64,000 nucleotides of DNA. It comes from JBBDRJ01 sp963766295. Its GTDB lineage: Bacteria > Actinomycetota > JAICYB01. The notes under the pieces are model-generated. The model was not told the DNA's origin, did not search any database, and saw only the letters and a list, made by a program, of their open reading frames with translations. Shown here one piece after another: positions 29,315 through 38,514 of this stretch. A program made the translations under genes and the position numbers. How positions within the stretch are numbered: the first letter of the stretch is position 1; each line of letters begins with the position of its first letter. The stretch is from contig CAVXYW010000002.1 in NCBI GenBank assembly GCA_963766295.1, forward strand, positions 1,550,001-1,614,000. Reading direction: 5' to 3'.

Positions 29315-32300
29315 TTCGTGCCGGCCGACTCCCGGATGCGAGTGACCGCTGCCGACTCGAGGAAGATCTTTCGCAGTTCCTCGTCGGTAAAGTTCGAAGC
29401 GATCCGATCTAATACTTCCAGGGCCTCGCCGTAAGCCGCTGAGGCCCCATCCACATCGCCTTGATCCTTTCGGAGTTGACCAAGCGCCGCAGCCGTCCTC
29501 CAAGACTGCCCCGCGTTGTTCATCGATCGCGCGAGCTCCAGCGCCTTGAGTAGTTCCGTTGCCGCTTCATCCAACCTTCCCTCGGCTTGGAGCGCCTGGC
29601 CTCGTAGGCGGCGAGCCTTCACGACGTTCTTTGCGGACTCTGTTTGCTCGGCGAGCTTCTGGCATTCATCGGCGTACTTGATGGCCTTCGAGGTATCGCC
29701 ACGCGCCAGGAAAAGCTCTCCGTAACTGGCGAGCATGTGCTGCGAGTACCTCCAGAGCATGAACCTGTCGGCCGGGCTGGGATTCCTATAGATGAGTTCT
29801 ACATGGTTGAAATGCTCCTCGGCGGCATCGAGCCGGCCCAGCGCCAGCAGCGTGTCACCGATATTCAGCCGCGCATTGCATTCGATCTCCGGATCGGGGA
29901 AACCCGCAGCCAATGCTTCGTCGAGGCCTCGGGTATTCCACTCCAAAGCCTTCTCGTGATGCTGGATCTCGCTGTAGATCCAACCGATGGTGTTGAGCTG
30001 GCGACACCAGACGAGGAACGACTGGACTCGCTCGGCCAGCACGACGTCTTCCAGCTCGGTGTCTAGCGCCATTTGCAGCTCGCCCATGTTTGTCCACGCC
30101 AAAACCTTGGCCCAGCGCCCGAAGAGGTGGGTGGTCATGTCGTTGGTCGCTCCCAGAGAGTCTTTTAGCTCTGTGTAGACCTCCAACGTCCGCTCGTACC
30201 TTCCGGCCCACTGCGCACTCAAGGGCTGAAGTAGGCCGACCATGACCCGGGTCCAAGGGTGCGTACATCCCTTGAAGTTGGTCGCGACCTCGTCTCGTGT
30301 GAATCTGTACATGTCGTAGCGACCGGTAAACATGCAGACCATCGAAGTAGTCATCAGTGCGCTGAGGCGAACGTTGATGTCACTCGACGCCCGCTCGATG
30401 GCTGCGGTCGCCGTCTCTTCCGCCAGCTCCAGCTCGTGAAGGTAGAGCTCGACCATCGCGCGCGAGGCAAGACCCAATCCCTCTTGGACGCGATCCTCCA
30501 TTCGCTCCGCTAGGGATATCTGAAGATCGAACGCGGCCTTCGCAGCCTCCAGATCACCCATCGCGAATGCGATCGTTCCCTTCTGTTCCGCAAGACCCAG
30601 TGCTATGCCTAGCGACTCTTGATCTCCCAGCCGCTCGCTTGCTGCGATCCCACGAGTCGCGAAATCGAAGGCCTCCCTGTTGGCGAACGCCGCCTCCGAC
30701 TTGGTCGTGGCCTGTGCGAGGTAGTCGAGCGCCTTCGACCAGTCCTCGGCTTGTTCGTAGTGGTAGGCGAGCGTTTCGAGGTGTTCGGCGATCCGATCTT
30801 CGTAGAGCTCCTCGATCGCCGACGCAACGACCCGATGCAGTGCCTTCCTGCGCTCGACGAGAAGCGTCGAATACGCAACGTCGTGAGTGAGGGCGTGCTT
30901 GAACATGTAGGCAAGTTCCGGGAAATAGGCCTTTTCGTAGATGAGCTCGAGCCCCTTCAGCTCCGAAAGCACTCCCTCGAGGCCCGATTGCATATCCGAG
31001 ATCCTGTTCAAGAGTCGCAGCGTGAACTCGCGACCGATCACGGACGCCAGCTGCAATGACTCGCGCGCGGCAGCTTCCAAACGGTCGATACGGGCGAGGA
31101 TCACGTCCTGAAGGCTGTTGGGAACCGCTCCCGCATCCGCGGCGCCCGCGGCGATCGCCTTGGCGACCTCTTCGATGAAAAGCGGATTGCCTTCGGCCTT
31201 CAAGGTGACCGGTCCAACCAAACTGTCGGGCAGGTCGGCGGCTTCGAGCGTGGCACCAGCTAGTTTCTGCCGCGCAGCCGAGTCGAGATCGCTCAAGACG
31301 ATGCGGTGAGCGTGCGGAAGATCGCCCGACGGATGAAGATAGCCGGGACGGAAAGTGAGGATCATCAGCACGGGCGAAGCCGACACGACGTCGGCGATCG
31401 CTCTTATGACTTCTTCGCTCTGTGCATCGGCCCAGTGCAGGTCTTCGATGACGATGACACGCGGAGCGGTCTTCGACCGCTCTAGAACTAGTGCTCGCAA
31501 GGCATCGAAGATTCCGGCCCTTTTTTCCTGCGGGTCCATGTGCTCGACCGATGCGTCGCCGGGATCGACCTGAAGCAGGAACTTGAGATACGGCGCCATC
31601 TTCTGTGCCTGGGGCGTCCATTCGGCAGTATCGACGTCGACCTTTCCGATGATCGTTCCTTCGTCGTCGCCGTCTTCGATCCCGAACCCGCTCTTGATGA
31701 GCTCAACGACCGGAAGGTAGGGGATGCTCTCGCCGTATGACACACAGTGCGCCTCACGCCAAACGACGTGGTCGCCGAGTGCTTTGCGGAACTCGAGGAG
31801 CAAACGAGATTTCCCGATGCCCGGCTCCCCCGAAATGAGAACGATCTGGCCGCGGTGGGCGAGGGCCTCCTGCCACATCCCTTTTAGCGTTTCGACTTCG
31901 CGGTCGCGCCCGCAGAAAGGACTCAAACCACGAGCGACAGCCGCGTCCATTCGCGTTCGAACGTCGCGCTCGATCACGGCCTTGTAGACGCGCACGGGCT
32001 CCGACTTGCCCTTGACATCTCGGGGGCCGAGATCCTCGAAGTCGAAGTACTCGGAAACGGCACGGTAAGTCGTCTCAGTCAAGAACACCGAACCCGGTTC
32101 GGCCATCTGCTCCATTCGCGCCGCGAGATTGGTCGTGTCGCCGATGGCCGTGTAGTCCATCTTCAGGTCGTCGCCGATCTCTCCGACAACGACCGGACCT
32201 GTATTGATCCCTATGCGGAAAGCGATCGGTGCGCCCGAAGTCTCGGCATATTCAGTGAGAGCTCGTTGCATCTCGAGCGCCGCGGTCACGGCGCGGCGAG

Positions 32301-32784
32301 CGGAGTCCTCATGCGCGATAGGCGCACCGAAGATCGCCATGATCCCGTCGCCGGTGAATTGGTTGACCGTCCCCTCGTGGCGGTGGACGGCGTCGAGCAT
32401 CTGCTCGTAAGAGCCTTGAATGAAGCCGTAGACCTGTTCCTCGTCGAGCTTCTCGGACATGGGCGTGAAGCCCTTCGCGTCGGCGAAGAGGACGGTGACA
32501 TTGCGCCTCTCGCCTTCGATCCGTCCACGCTCTTTGAGGATCTTGCTGACTAGATGCGAGGGAGTGAACTCTCGAGGATCGGATTCCACGGCCTTGGCTT
32601 CGGCCGGTTGGGGTTCCGATACGGGAACGCCACAAGCGTCACAGAACCGGGCGCCGGGCCGGAGCTGCGCGCCGCAGTTGGGGCACTTCGGAGCCAGCAC
32701 GCTGCCGCACCGGTCGCAGAAAGCTGCGCCTTCGCGGTTGTCCTGCTCGCACGACGGGCACTTCATCTTCCCCGGCACCCCCAT
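29311..32784 (-). CDS. zinc-ribbon class III adenylate/guanylate cyclase with AAA ATPase and TPR domains
   Basis: Large cytoplasmic signalling protein, 1157 residues (or 1151 from ATG 32766). A double zinc ribbon (about 8-52) shows CPSC, CDRC, CPNC and CDAC. A class III cyclase domain (about 95-270) has the first metal Asp in VLFADAKGFT, the second in FTGDGIMAIFGAP, and the transition-state Asn and Arg in IGDTTNLAARM. An AAA-type ATPase module starts near 310, with Walker A GEPGIGKSRL and Walker B VIVIEDLHWAD. TPR-like helices fill the C-terminal 500 residues. The product, cAMP or cGMP, is not settled by these motifs, but the coupled Crp gene argues for cAMP. Confidence 0.9.
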   Translation of the reverse strand: MGVPGKMKCPSCEQDNREGAAFCDRCGSVLAPKCPNCGAQLRPGARFCDACGVPVSEPQPAEAKAVESDPREFTPSHLVSKILKERGRIEGERRNVTVLFADAKGFTPMSEKLDEEQVYGFIQGSYEQMLDAVHRHEGTVNQFTGDGIMAIFGAPIAHEDSARRAVTAALEMQRALTEYAETSGAPIAFRIGINTGPVVVGEIGDDLKMDYTAIGDTTNLAARMEQMAEPGSVFLTETTYRAVSEYFDFEDLGPRDVKGKSEPVRVYKAVIERDVRTRMDAAVARGLSPFCGRDREVETLKGMWQEALAHRGQIVLISGEPGIGKSRLLLEFRKALGDHVVWREAHCVSYGESIPYLPVVELIKSGFGIEDGDDEGTIIGKVDVDTAEWTPQAQKMAPYLKFLLQVDPGDASVEHMDPQEKRAGIFDALRALVLERSKTAPRVIVIEDLHWADAQSEEVIRAIADVVSASPVLMILTFRPGYLHPSGDLPHAHRIVLSDLDSAARQKLAGATLEAADLPDSLVGPVTLKAEGNPLFIEEVAKAIAAGAADAGAVPNSLQDVILARIDRLEAAARESLQLASVIGREFTLRLLNRISDMQSGLEGVLSELKGLELIYEKAYFPELAYMFKHALTHDVAYSTLLVERRKALHRVVASAIEELYEDRIAEHLETLAYHYEQAEDWSKALDYLAQATTKSEAAFANREAFDFATRGIAASERLGDQESLGIALGLAEQKGTIAFAMGDLEAAKAAFDLQISLAERMEDRVQEGLGLASRAMVELYLHELELAEETATAAIERASSDINVRLSALMTTSMVCMFTGRYDMYRFTRDEVATNFKGCTHPWTRVMVGLLQPLSAQWAGRYERTLEVYTELKDSLGATNDMTTHLFGRWAKVLAWTNMGELQMALDTELEDVVLAERVQSFLVWCRQLNTIGWIYSEIQHHEKALEWNTRGLDEALAAGFPDPEIECNARLNIGDTLLALGRLDAAEEHFNHVELIYRNPSPADRFMLWRYSQHMLASYGELFLARGDTSKAIKYADECQKLAEQTESAKNVVKARRLRGQALQAEGRLDEAATELLKALELARSMNNAGQSWRTAAALGQLRKDQGDVDGASAAYGEALEVLDRIASNFTDEELRKIFLESAAVTRIRESAGTN

Positions 32785-32884
32785 ACGTCGACCGATTTAC
32801 CCGTCCCCGTTGGAAAGCATGCCACTGCCGCATATCGGGCGTTGTCGTCCGCCTGACAGGAGCTGCGTAGGCGGCTGGAGCGAG

Positions 32885-33064
32885 CTAGTCGAGCTCGAGG
32901 ATGTCCCGGCCCTTGTACGTCCCGCAGTGAGGGCATACGCGGTGAGGCAGCTTGGGCTTGTGGCACTGGGGGCACGACGAGTTCGGCGTCGCTGCCATCT
33001 TGCGCCAGTGGGCGCGGCGGTCGTCACGCCGGGCACTGGTCTTACGTCGCTTGGGGGCTTGCAT
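32885..33064 (-). CDS. rpmF: 50S ribosomal protein L32
   Basis: Ribosomal protein of 59 residues. It reads MQAPKRRKTSARRDDRRAH at the start, then a zinc ribbon with CPQC and CPHC, and ends GRDILELD. The zinc-binding form retains all four cysteines. It follows the yceD-type gene by 67 bases, the usual neighbour of rpmF across bacteria. Confidence 0.95.
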   Translation of the reverse strand: MQAPKRRKTSARRDDRRAHWRKMAATPNSSCPQCHKPKLPHRVCPHCGTYKGRDILELD

Positions 33065-33098
33065 CTGAAAACTCCAGGTTGCGAAAGAAGGGCTAGCT

Positions 33099-33130
33099 TA
33101 CCGCGGAGCGAAGCTAGGCGGCAGCATCGA
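33099..33130. repeat. dispersed intergenic hairpin repeat, copy 2
   Basis: This copy matches the 32-base element at 28571-28602 at 31 positions (GCTAGG here, GCGAGG there). It fills most of the rpmF-yceD gap and ends one base before the yceD stop codon. The CCGC and GCGG arms are preserved. Confidence 0.6.
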
Positions 33131-33131
33131 G

Positions 33132-33641
33132 CTATCCGTTCAGGCGGCGCAGGTCGTCCAGGGCCGACCAGCGCCGGTCGATCTCCTCCGGACAGTCGCA
33201 AAGGCCCTCGTTGAGATCCGCGCCGCAACGGGAGCAGAGCCCGGCGCAGTCCTGTTTGCATAGGGGCTTCTGCGGGAGATTGAGCGCTACGGCGTCCCGG
33301 ACCATCAGCTCCAGATCCACCTTGGAATCCTTTATCTCGTAGCCCTCTTCCCAGATATCGTTCTTCGGCCGGTAGACCTCGTCGCCCTTGAACTCGAATC
33401 GCGATCGCAATTCGCGCACGCACCGGCTGCACTCGGTCAGGGACTCGCCGGTCATCGTCCCGCGCGCGAGCAAACCTCCATCTAGTGCCTCGAGCACGGC
33501 CTCGGTGTGGACGTCTCCGGGCACGCTGATGATGCCCACTTGTAGCTCGGGGACAGGGGCGTCCACCGTGATGGTTCGGCGGGTTCCCGGCGCTTCGAGC
33601 AACTCACGGACGTCAAAGACGAAGGGAGAGTGATCACGCAC
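33132..33641 (-). CDS. yceD: YceD (DUF177) family protein
   Basis: Protein of 169 residues from GTG 33641. Family features are a conserved CSRCVRELR near 71-79, a central acidic beta region, and the C-terminal cysteine set CKQDCAGLCSRCG near 134-146 followed by CDC. DUF177 proteins occur next to rpmF almost everywhere. Proposed roles concern 23S rRNA accumulation, but the activity is unproven. Gene order matches mycobacterial Rv2926c. Confidence 0.9.
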   Translation of the reverse strand: MRDHSPFVFDVRELLEAPGTRRTITVDAPVPELQVGIISVPGDVHTEAVLEALDGGLLARGTMTGESLTECSRCVRELRSRFEFKGDEVYRPKNDIWEEGYEIKDSKVDLELMVRDAVALNLPQKPLCKQDCAGLCSRCGADLNEGLCDCPEEIDRRWSALDDLRRLNG

Positions 33642-33681
33642 AGCTTTTACAGCTTAGGGCTGTTACCGGGGAGCGTTGCGT

Positions 33682-34212
33682 CTAGGGGCTGTCGATGTCG
33701 AAGGGCCCGGAGATCTCGCCGGAGTCGTCCAGCTGCAGGGGCTCAACGGCATCCTGCGCCGCATCCAGCCGCCGGCGGAGCTGTTCGCGACCGCGGCCGA
33801 TCGTGCGGAGCATCTTGTTCATGATGATTTCGAAGTTCGCGAGCTTGGCGTCGACGTAGTCGTCCGCCTGGTGCTTGAGGTTTTCGGACTCGGCGTTCGC
33901 CTCGGTCACGACACGTTCCGCTTCCTTCTCCGCCGCCTGCACGACCTCGGCTCTCGAAAGAAGCCGTGACCGTTCCTCGCGGGCCTGCTCGATGATGAAC
34001 GCGGCCTTGTCGTGGGCCTCTGAGAGAACGCGTTCGCGCTCGTCCACGATCTCCCGAGCCTGCTGGTGCTCCTGTGGCAGCGACTCGCGGATGGCCTGGA
34101 TGAGCTTCAGGGCCTCCTCGCGTGGGATGACGGCCGAAGCCGACAGCGGCACGCCGCGAGCCTCGGCCACCATCTGATGCAAGGTCTCGAGAGCTTCCAT
34201 ATAAGTGGTCAC
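33682..34212 (-). CDS. sepIVA: SepIVA-like DivIVA-family coiled-coil protein
   Basis: Protein of 176 residues that is almost wholly helical. A short N-terminal segment (TYMEALETLHQMVAEARGVP) precedes a long coiled coil (about 45-150: ESLPQEHQQAREIVDERERV, AEVVQAAEKEAERVVTEA). It ends with LDDSGEISGPFDID. Position between the DUF177 gene and coaD, and the coiled-coil form, match mycobacterial Rv2927c (SepIVA), needed for septum and cell-envelope growth. The assignment rests on synteny plus fold. Confidence 0.75.
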   Translation of the reverse strand: MTTYMEALETLHQMVAEARGVPLSASAVIPREEALKLIQAIRESLPQEHQQAREIVDERERVLSEAHDKAAFIIEQAREERSRLLSRAEVVQAAEKEAERVVTEANAESENLKHQADDYVDAKLANFEIIMNKMLRTIGRGREQLRRRLDAAQDAVEPLQLDDSGEISGPFDIDSP

Positions 34213-34691
34213 TGGTCGTACTTCTCCTTGAGTCGCTTTTCAACTACCTCAGGAACCAAGCCGGTCACGTCGCCACCCAGTGACACGACTTCCTTGATGA
34301 GGCTGGACGAGAGATACGAGAACTCCGGGCTAGTCGGCAGAAACACCGTCTCGACACCCATTCGCGCGTTCATGTGTGCTTGCTTCATTTCGTAATCGAA
34401 GTCGCTCACGGCACGGATGCCTTTGACGACGCAGTCGGCTTGCACATCTCTGCAGAGGTCAACCAACAGCCCCTTGAACGAGATGACCTTCAACGTTGGA
34501 AGGTGTCCCGCGACCTCATTGATCAGCTCGGTCCGCTCTTCGAGATTGAAGAGCGGCCGCTTGCCCGCATCCGAAGGGTCGGCGGAAACTGCGATGACGA
34601 GTTCGTCGAAGAGCTTGACGGCACGCTCGATAACGTCGAAGTGTCCGTTGGTTATCGGATCGAACGACCCCGGACATACGGCTTTCGTCAA
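34209..34691 (-). CDS. coaD: phosphopantetheine adenylyltransferase
   Basis: Enzyme of 160 residues for the fourth step of coenzyme A synthesis, making dephospho-CoA from ATP and phosphopantetheine. The nucleotidyltransferase motif GSFDPITNGHFDVIERA lies at 8-24. MKQAHMNARMGVETVFLPTS and FSYLSSSLIKEV, the second signature, are intact. Its stop region overlaps the SepIVA-like start by four bases. It forms a run with rsmD and recG that is widely conserved. Confidence 0.96.
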   Translation of the reverse strand: MTKAVCPGSFDPITNGHFDVIERAVKLFDELVIAVSADPSDAGKRPLFNLEERTELINEVAGHLPTLKVISFKGLLVDLCRDVQADCVVKGIRAVSDFDYEMKQAHMNARMGVETVFLPTSPEFSYLSSSLIKEVVSLGGDVTGLVPEVVEKRLKEKYDQ

Positions 34692-34707
34692 GGCGCTACC
34701 TCAGGAC

Positions 34708-35253
34708 TCATCCCGTCTCCCCAGGTGTGTACACCAGAATCCGAGTATCCCCGTATCTGCGGTCGGCTTCCACACGCAGGTCCGGATGTCGCAGGGCTTC
34801 GGACCCTTTCCAGCGCATCTCGGCCACTATTCGCCCCTCGTCCGCGAGAACGGCGGCCACTTCGGCCAAGACGCGGTCCAGGGGCTCGTTGTACGGCGGA
34901 TCGATGAAGATCAGGTCGAAGGGACCGTCCTTTGTTGCGTTTCCGGCTAGGTAGCGGAGGACATCGGTGCGCCGGATCCGCGAGGAGTCTTGGACGCCGA
35001 TGGCGCACACATTCGTCCTGCACGCCTTCGTCGCGGCGAGATCCTTGTCGACGAAGACCGCTTCGGACGCTCCTCGTGAGAGCGCCTCCAACCCGTAAGC
35101 ACCGGATCCGCAGAAGAGGTCGAGCACGCGTGCGTCCGGTATGTGCGAAGCGATCGAAGCGAAAACGGCCAGCCTTACCTTCTCGCTCGCCGGCCTTGAA
35201 CCCTTCGGCACGACGAGTCGCAAGCCCCGCGCGTCACCACCTGATATGCGCAC
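34708..35253 (-). CDS. rsmD: 16S rRNA (guanine(966)-N(2))-methyltransferase
   Basis: rRNA methyltransferase of 181 residues. Motif I is VLDLFCGSGAYGLEALSRGA near 40-59, and the catalytic motif IV reads FIDPPY near 116. The N-terminus MRISGGDARGLRL is typical (usual form RIIGGxxRGRxL). It acts on 30S particles during assembly. It lies 16 bases upstream of coaD in transcription direction and 29 bases after recG. Confidence 0.94.
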   Translation of the reverse strand: MRISGGDARGLRLVVPKGSRPASEKVRLAVFASIASHIPDARVLDLFCGSGAYGLEALSRGASEAVFVDKDLAATKACRTNVCAIGVQDSSRIRRTDVLRYLAGNATKDGPFDLIFIDPPYNEPLDRVLAEVAAVLADEGRIVAEMRWKGSEALRHPDLRVEADRRYGDTRILVYTPGETG

Positions 35254-35282
35254 ACCACCAGTGTGAGCGTTTTCGATGTGCG

Positions 35283-37595
35283 CTAGCCGTGAAAAAGCCA
35301 GTCGAGCGAATCGCCGAATCGCCGGTGCACCTCGTCGCGCAACAAGACGTGCTCCAAGCGGAGCAGGCGCGGGTCGTCGTCGACGAGCGCGAAGGCCGCC
35401 TCTCTCGCCTCGACCACGACAGGGAAGTCTTCGATCAGCCTGGCGACCTTCAGATCGGTGACTCCGGCCTGCCTCGTGCCGAAGATCGTCCCCTCGCCGC
35501 GGATGCGCAGGTCCTCTTCAGCTAGGACGAACCCGTCGTTGGACGAAGCGATCGCCTCCAGCCTTTGCCTTGCTTCCTCGGTCTTCGCGTCCGAGAACAA
35601 GATGCAGATCCCTCCATGCTCGCCGCGGCCGATGCGGCCGCGAAGCTGGTGGAGCTGCGAAAGGCCGAACCTCTCTGCGTTCTCGATCAGCATCACGGTC
35701 GCCTCGGGGATATCGACTCCGACCTCGACGACGGTGGTTGCGATGAGGATCGAGATTTCACCCCGCCTGAACTCGTCCATCACTTGCTCTTTCTCGGCGG
35801 TGCGCATCTGACCGTGCAAAAGACCGACCTTGATGTCTGGAAAGACGTGCGCGCGAAGGCGTTCTGCCTCTTCTACGGCGGCTTTGGCGTCCAAGGCATT
35901 GGATTCGTCGACCAACGCGCATACGACGAACGCACGGCGACCTTCGGCGACCTCGCTGCGGACGATGTTGTACGCGCTGTTGCGATCATTCGTGTTCCCA
36001 CCGACCACCATCGTCTTCACCGGCTTCCGTCCCGCCGGAAGCTCGTCGAGGATCGAGACGTCGAGATCGCCATAAAGCGTGAGCGCGAGGGTCCGCGGGA
36101 TCGGAGTCGCGGTCATGATCAAGACGTCGGGATCCTCGCCTTTCTCCCTCAGCAGCATCCGTTGTCCGAGACCGAATCGGTGCTGCTCGTCGACGATTGC
36201 CAAGCCGAGCCGATGGAAGTCGACGTCCTCGGAGATCAGTGCGTGCGTTCCGCAAAGAAGCGGTAGGTCGCCCGCAGCCAGGCGCATCAGGATGTCCCGG
36301 CGTCGAGCTTGCGGGACTGCGTTGGTCAGCAGCTCTACACCGACACCGACCGGCTCACACAGTTCGCGGATCTTGCGTGCGTGCTGCTCGGCCAGCACTT
36401 CGGTCGGCGCCATGATCGCCGCCTGCGTGCCCGACTGGATGGCGATCATCGCGGCATGAACCGCTACAAGTGTCTTCCCACTCCCGACTTCTCCCTGTAG
36501 CAACCGGTGCATGGGCCGTGGCTGGGACATGTCGGCGGCGATCTCGCCCATCGCGCGTTCCTGAGCCTGCGTGGGACGGAAAGGCAGGGAGTCGATGAAC
36601 TTCTTTGTCATCTCCCCCGGCTTTTCATGCGCGATGCCTCGCACGTCGGCCTCGACGTGACGCTTTCTGAGCGCCAGCCCGACCTGCATGGTGAAAAGCT
36701 CTTCGAAGACCAGACGCCGGCGTGCGTCGTCGATGTGCTTGAGGTCCTCGGGGAAGTGGACGAGCCTCGTGGCCACGTCCTTGCCGAGAAGGTTCCGTTC
36801 GGCTCGTAGCGTCGCAGGAAGAGGATCGGGGATCGGTCCCAAGCGCTCGAACGCGGTATGCAGCAATCGGCGCAGCTGCGTTGCCGAGACGCGTTCCGTC
36901 GCCGGATAGATGGGAACTATGCGTCCCGTATGCACCGACTCACTCGATGCACGCAACAGGTCATATGCCGGAGCGTCCATCTGTGGCTTGCCTCGGAAAG
37001 CCTTTACCTTCCCGCTGAAGGCAGCTTCTGTTCCTTCGGTGAGCGTTCGTGCGCGCCAGTCCTGGTTCCACCAGATGCAATCGATGTATCCGGTGCCGTC
37101 CGAGATGGTGACCGTGATTCGCGTTCTCCTCCCGCGGATGCGATCGGTCTTCGTGTTTCGAACCGTGGCGATGACCGTCGCTTCCTGCCCCATCCGAATG
37201 TCGGAGATCGATCGCATGTCGCGCCGGTCGATGTACGCGCGCGGAAGGTGGTCGAGTAGATCGCCGAGCGTCCGTAAGCCGAGCGACTCGAGCCGCTCGG
37301 AGATCTTCTCGCCCACACCCGGAAGAGTGGAGACCGGAGTATCGAGGGGAGCACCGCCGGACACCGGTTGCGGAGCCGGAGGCAAATGGGGCAAAAGCCT
37401 CAGGCCCACCTCCTCGCGTTCTTCACGTGTTTTCAGCCGGTAGGAAGTCAGTGCCGCCATCGCCCACTGACGGGACTTCCCCAGCGCTCTGGGATCGGCG
37501 TGAAGCTTGCGCAGGATCGCGGATGCGAAGCCGCCCAGAAGCCCTCGGTCCTGGGAGCCCAGAGCTCGTTCGCCGTCCACGGCTTCCTTCACCAA
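35283..37595 (-). CDS. recG: ATP-dependent DNA helicase RecG
   Basis: Branch-migrating helicase of 770 residues for stalled forks and recombination. An N-terminal helical part is followed by the wedge/OB domain (about 90-250: PGVGEKISERLESLG, GYIDCIWWNQ). Walker A is GEVGSGKTLVA near 355, the Walker B-type motif is VDEQHRFG, TATPIPRTLALTLYG is motif III, and QLRGRIGRGEHG is motif VI. Length and order are standard. In many bacteria the DAK2-domain gene directly precedes recG; here an 8-kb block intervenes. Confidence 0.96.
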   Translation of the reverse strand: MVKEAVDGERALGSQDRGLLGGFASAILRKLHADPRALGKSRQWAMAALTSYRLKTREEREEVGLRLLPHLPPAPQPVSGGAPLDTPVSTLPGVGEKISERLESLGLRTLGDLLDHLPRAYIDRRDMRSISDIRMGQEATVIATVRNTKTDRIRGRRTRITVTISDGTGYIDCIWWNQDWRARTLTEGTEAAFSGKVKAFRGKPQMDAPAYDLLRASSESVHTGRIVPIYPATERVSATQLRRLLHTAFERLGPIPDPLPATLRAERNLLGKDVATRLVHFPEDLKHIDDARRRLVFEELFTMQVGLALRKRHVEADVRGIAHEKPGEMTKKFIDSLPFRPTQAQERAMGEIAADMSQPRPMHRLLQGEVGSGKTLVAVHAAMIAIQSGTQAAIMAPTEVLAEQHARKIRELCEPVGVGVELLTNAVPQARRRDILMRLAAGDLPLLCGTHALISEDVDFHRLGLAIVDEQHRFGLGQRMLLREKGEDPDVLIMTATPIPRTLALTLYGDLDVSILDELPAGRKPVKTMVVGGNTNDRNSAYNIVRSEVAEGRRAFVVCALVDESNALDAKAAVEEAERLRAHVFPDIKVGLLHGQMRTAEKEQVMDEFRRGEISILIATTVVEVGVDIPEATVMLIENAERFGLSQLHQLRGRIGRGEHGGICILFSDAKTEEARQRLEAIASSNDGFVLAEEDLRIRGEGTIFGTRQAGVTDLKVARLIEDFPVVVEAREAAFALVDDDPRLLRLEHVLLRDEVHRRFGDSLDWLFHG

Positions 37596-37644
37596 GCCAG
37601 CCTAGTGACGCACCGGACATCCGCCCTTCCGTAAGCTGCCTGAC

Positions 37645-38478
37645 GTGGATCCCGTTGTAGCTCGCAAGACGTGGCGGACACTCGAGCCCTATCACGGCGT
37701 CGTCTACTTCGCGCCCGAGCCCCGCGAGGAATTCTCCAAGCTCGGCATCTCCGATCGGATGATGGGTTACTTCGGTTCTCGTGCGGCGCCGATGGGGGCC
37801 GTACCGGCCGAAGTTGTGATCGCGACGTTCTTCAACTTCCATCCCAAGCTCGTATCGGATCGCGTGCCTGCGGTTTGGGACATCGCTTCACCGCAAACCC
37901 TGCTCGACGCTCGGCTGCGTGGAGCAGATGCCATGCTGCGGCGCGTGCTGGGCGAGCAGATCGATTCGGACGAGCTACGCGAAGCCGCGGCTCTCTCTCG
38001 TCGCGCCGCCGAATCATGCAAACCGGAAGGTCGCCCGCTTTACGCCGGACACGCCTCGCTTCCATGGCCGGACGCACCCCATCTCGTTCTTTGGCACGCG
38101 ATCTCTTGTCTACGTGAGTACCGGGGCGATGGACACATCGCGGCCATGACCGTCGAGGGGCTCGACGGATGCGAAGCGCTCGTGACGCACGCTGCGTCCG
38201 GCGACATACCTCCGGTCGCTCTAAAGGGGTCCCGTCAATGGCCGGACGACGAGTGGGACGCCGCGGTCGAGCGTCTGAGAGCGCGCGGCTGGGTCACAGA
38301 CGAAAGCACGTTCACGGATCTCGGACGAGAACGCCGCCAGGCCATCGAGGACGAGACTGACAGGCTCGCCCTGCCGGCCTGGGAAGCTCTGAACGAGGAC
38401 GAATGCGCCCGGCTCCGCACCCTGGTGCGCCCCTTCAGCAAGGCGATCGTCGAATCGGGCGAGCTCGCGTTTCGCTGA
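37645..38478 (+). CDS. SCO6745-family helix-turn-helix protein
   Basis: Protein of 277 residues from GTG 37645 that fits the actinobacterial SCO6745 family, formerly grouped with SalK-like proteins. The N-terminus reads KTWRTLEPYHGVVYFAPEP, followed by MGYFGSRAAPMGAVPAEVV and NFHPKLVSD. The C-terminal half is a winged-helix-like region (DDEWDAAVERLRARGWV, TDLGRERRQAIED). Family members are predicted regulators, but DNA targets are unknown. It is divergent from recG and starts an accessory block. Confidence 0.8.
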   Translation: MDPVVARKTWRTLEPYHGVVYFAPEPREEFSKLGISDRMMGYFGSRAAPMGAVPAEVVIATFFNFHPKLVSDRVPAVWDIASPQTLLDARLRGADAMLRRVLGEQIDSDELREAAALSRRAAESCKPEGRPLYAGHASLPWPDAPHLVLWHAISCLREYRGDGHIAAMTVEGLDGCEALVTHAASGDIPPVALKGSRQWPDDEWDAAVERLRARGWVTDESTFTDLGRERRQAIEDETDRLALPAWEALNEDECARLRTLVRPFSKAIVESGELAFR

Positions 38479-38514
38479 GCTATCCTGCTGCCAGCGCCCC
38501 AGGAAGGTAGAGCT

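Noticed and set aside
32763..33432. Minus-strand frames overlapping rpmF and yceD
   Set aside because: They overlap the genuine L32 and DUF177 genes in another frame and are Arg-rich without motifs.
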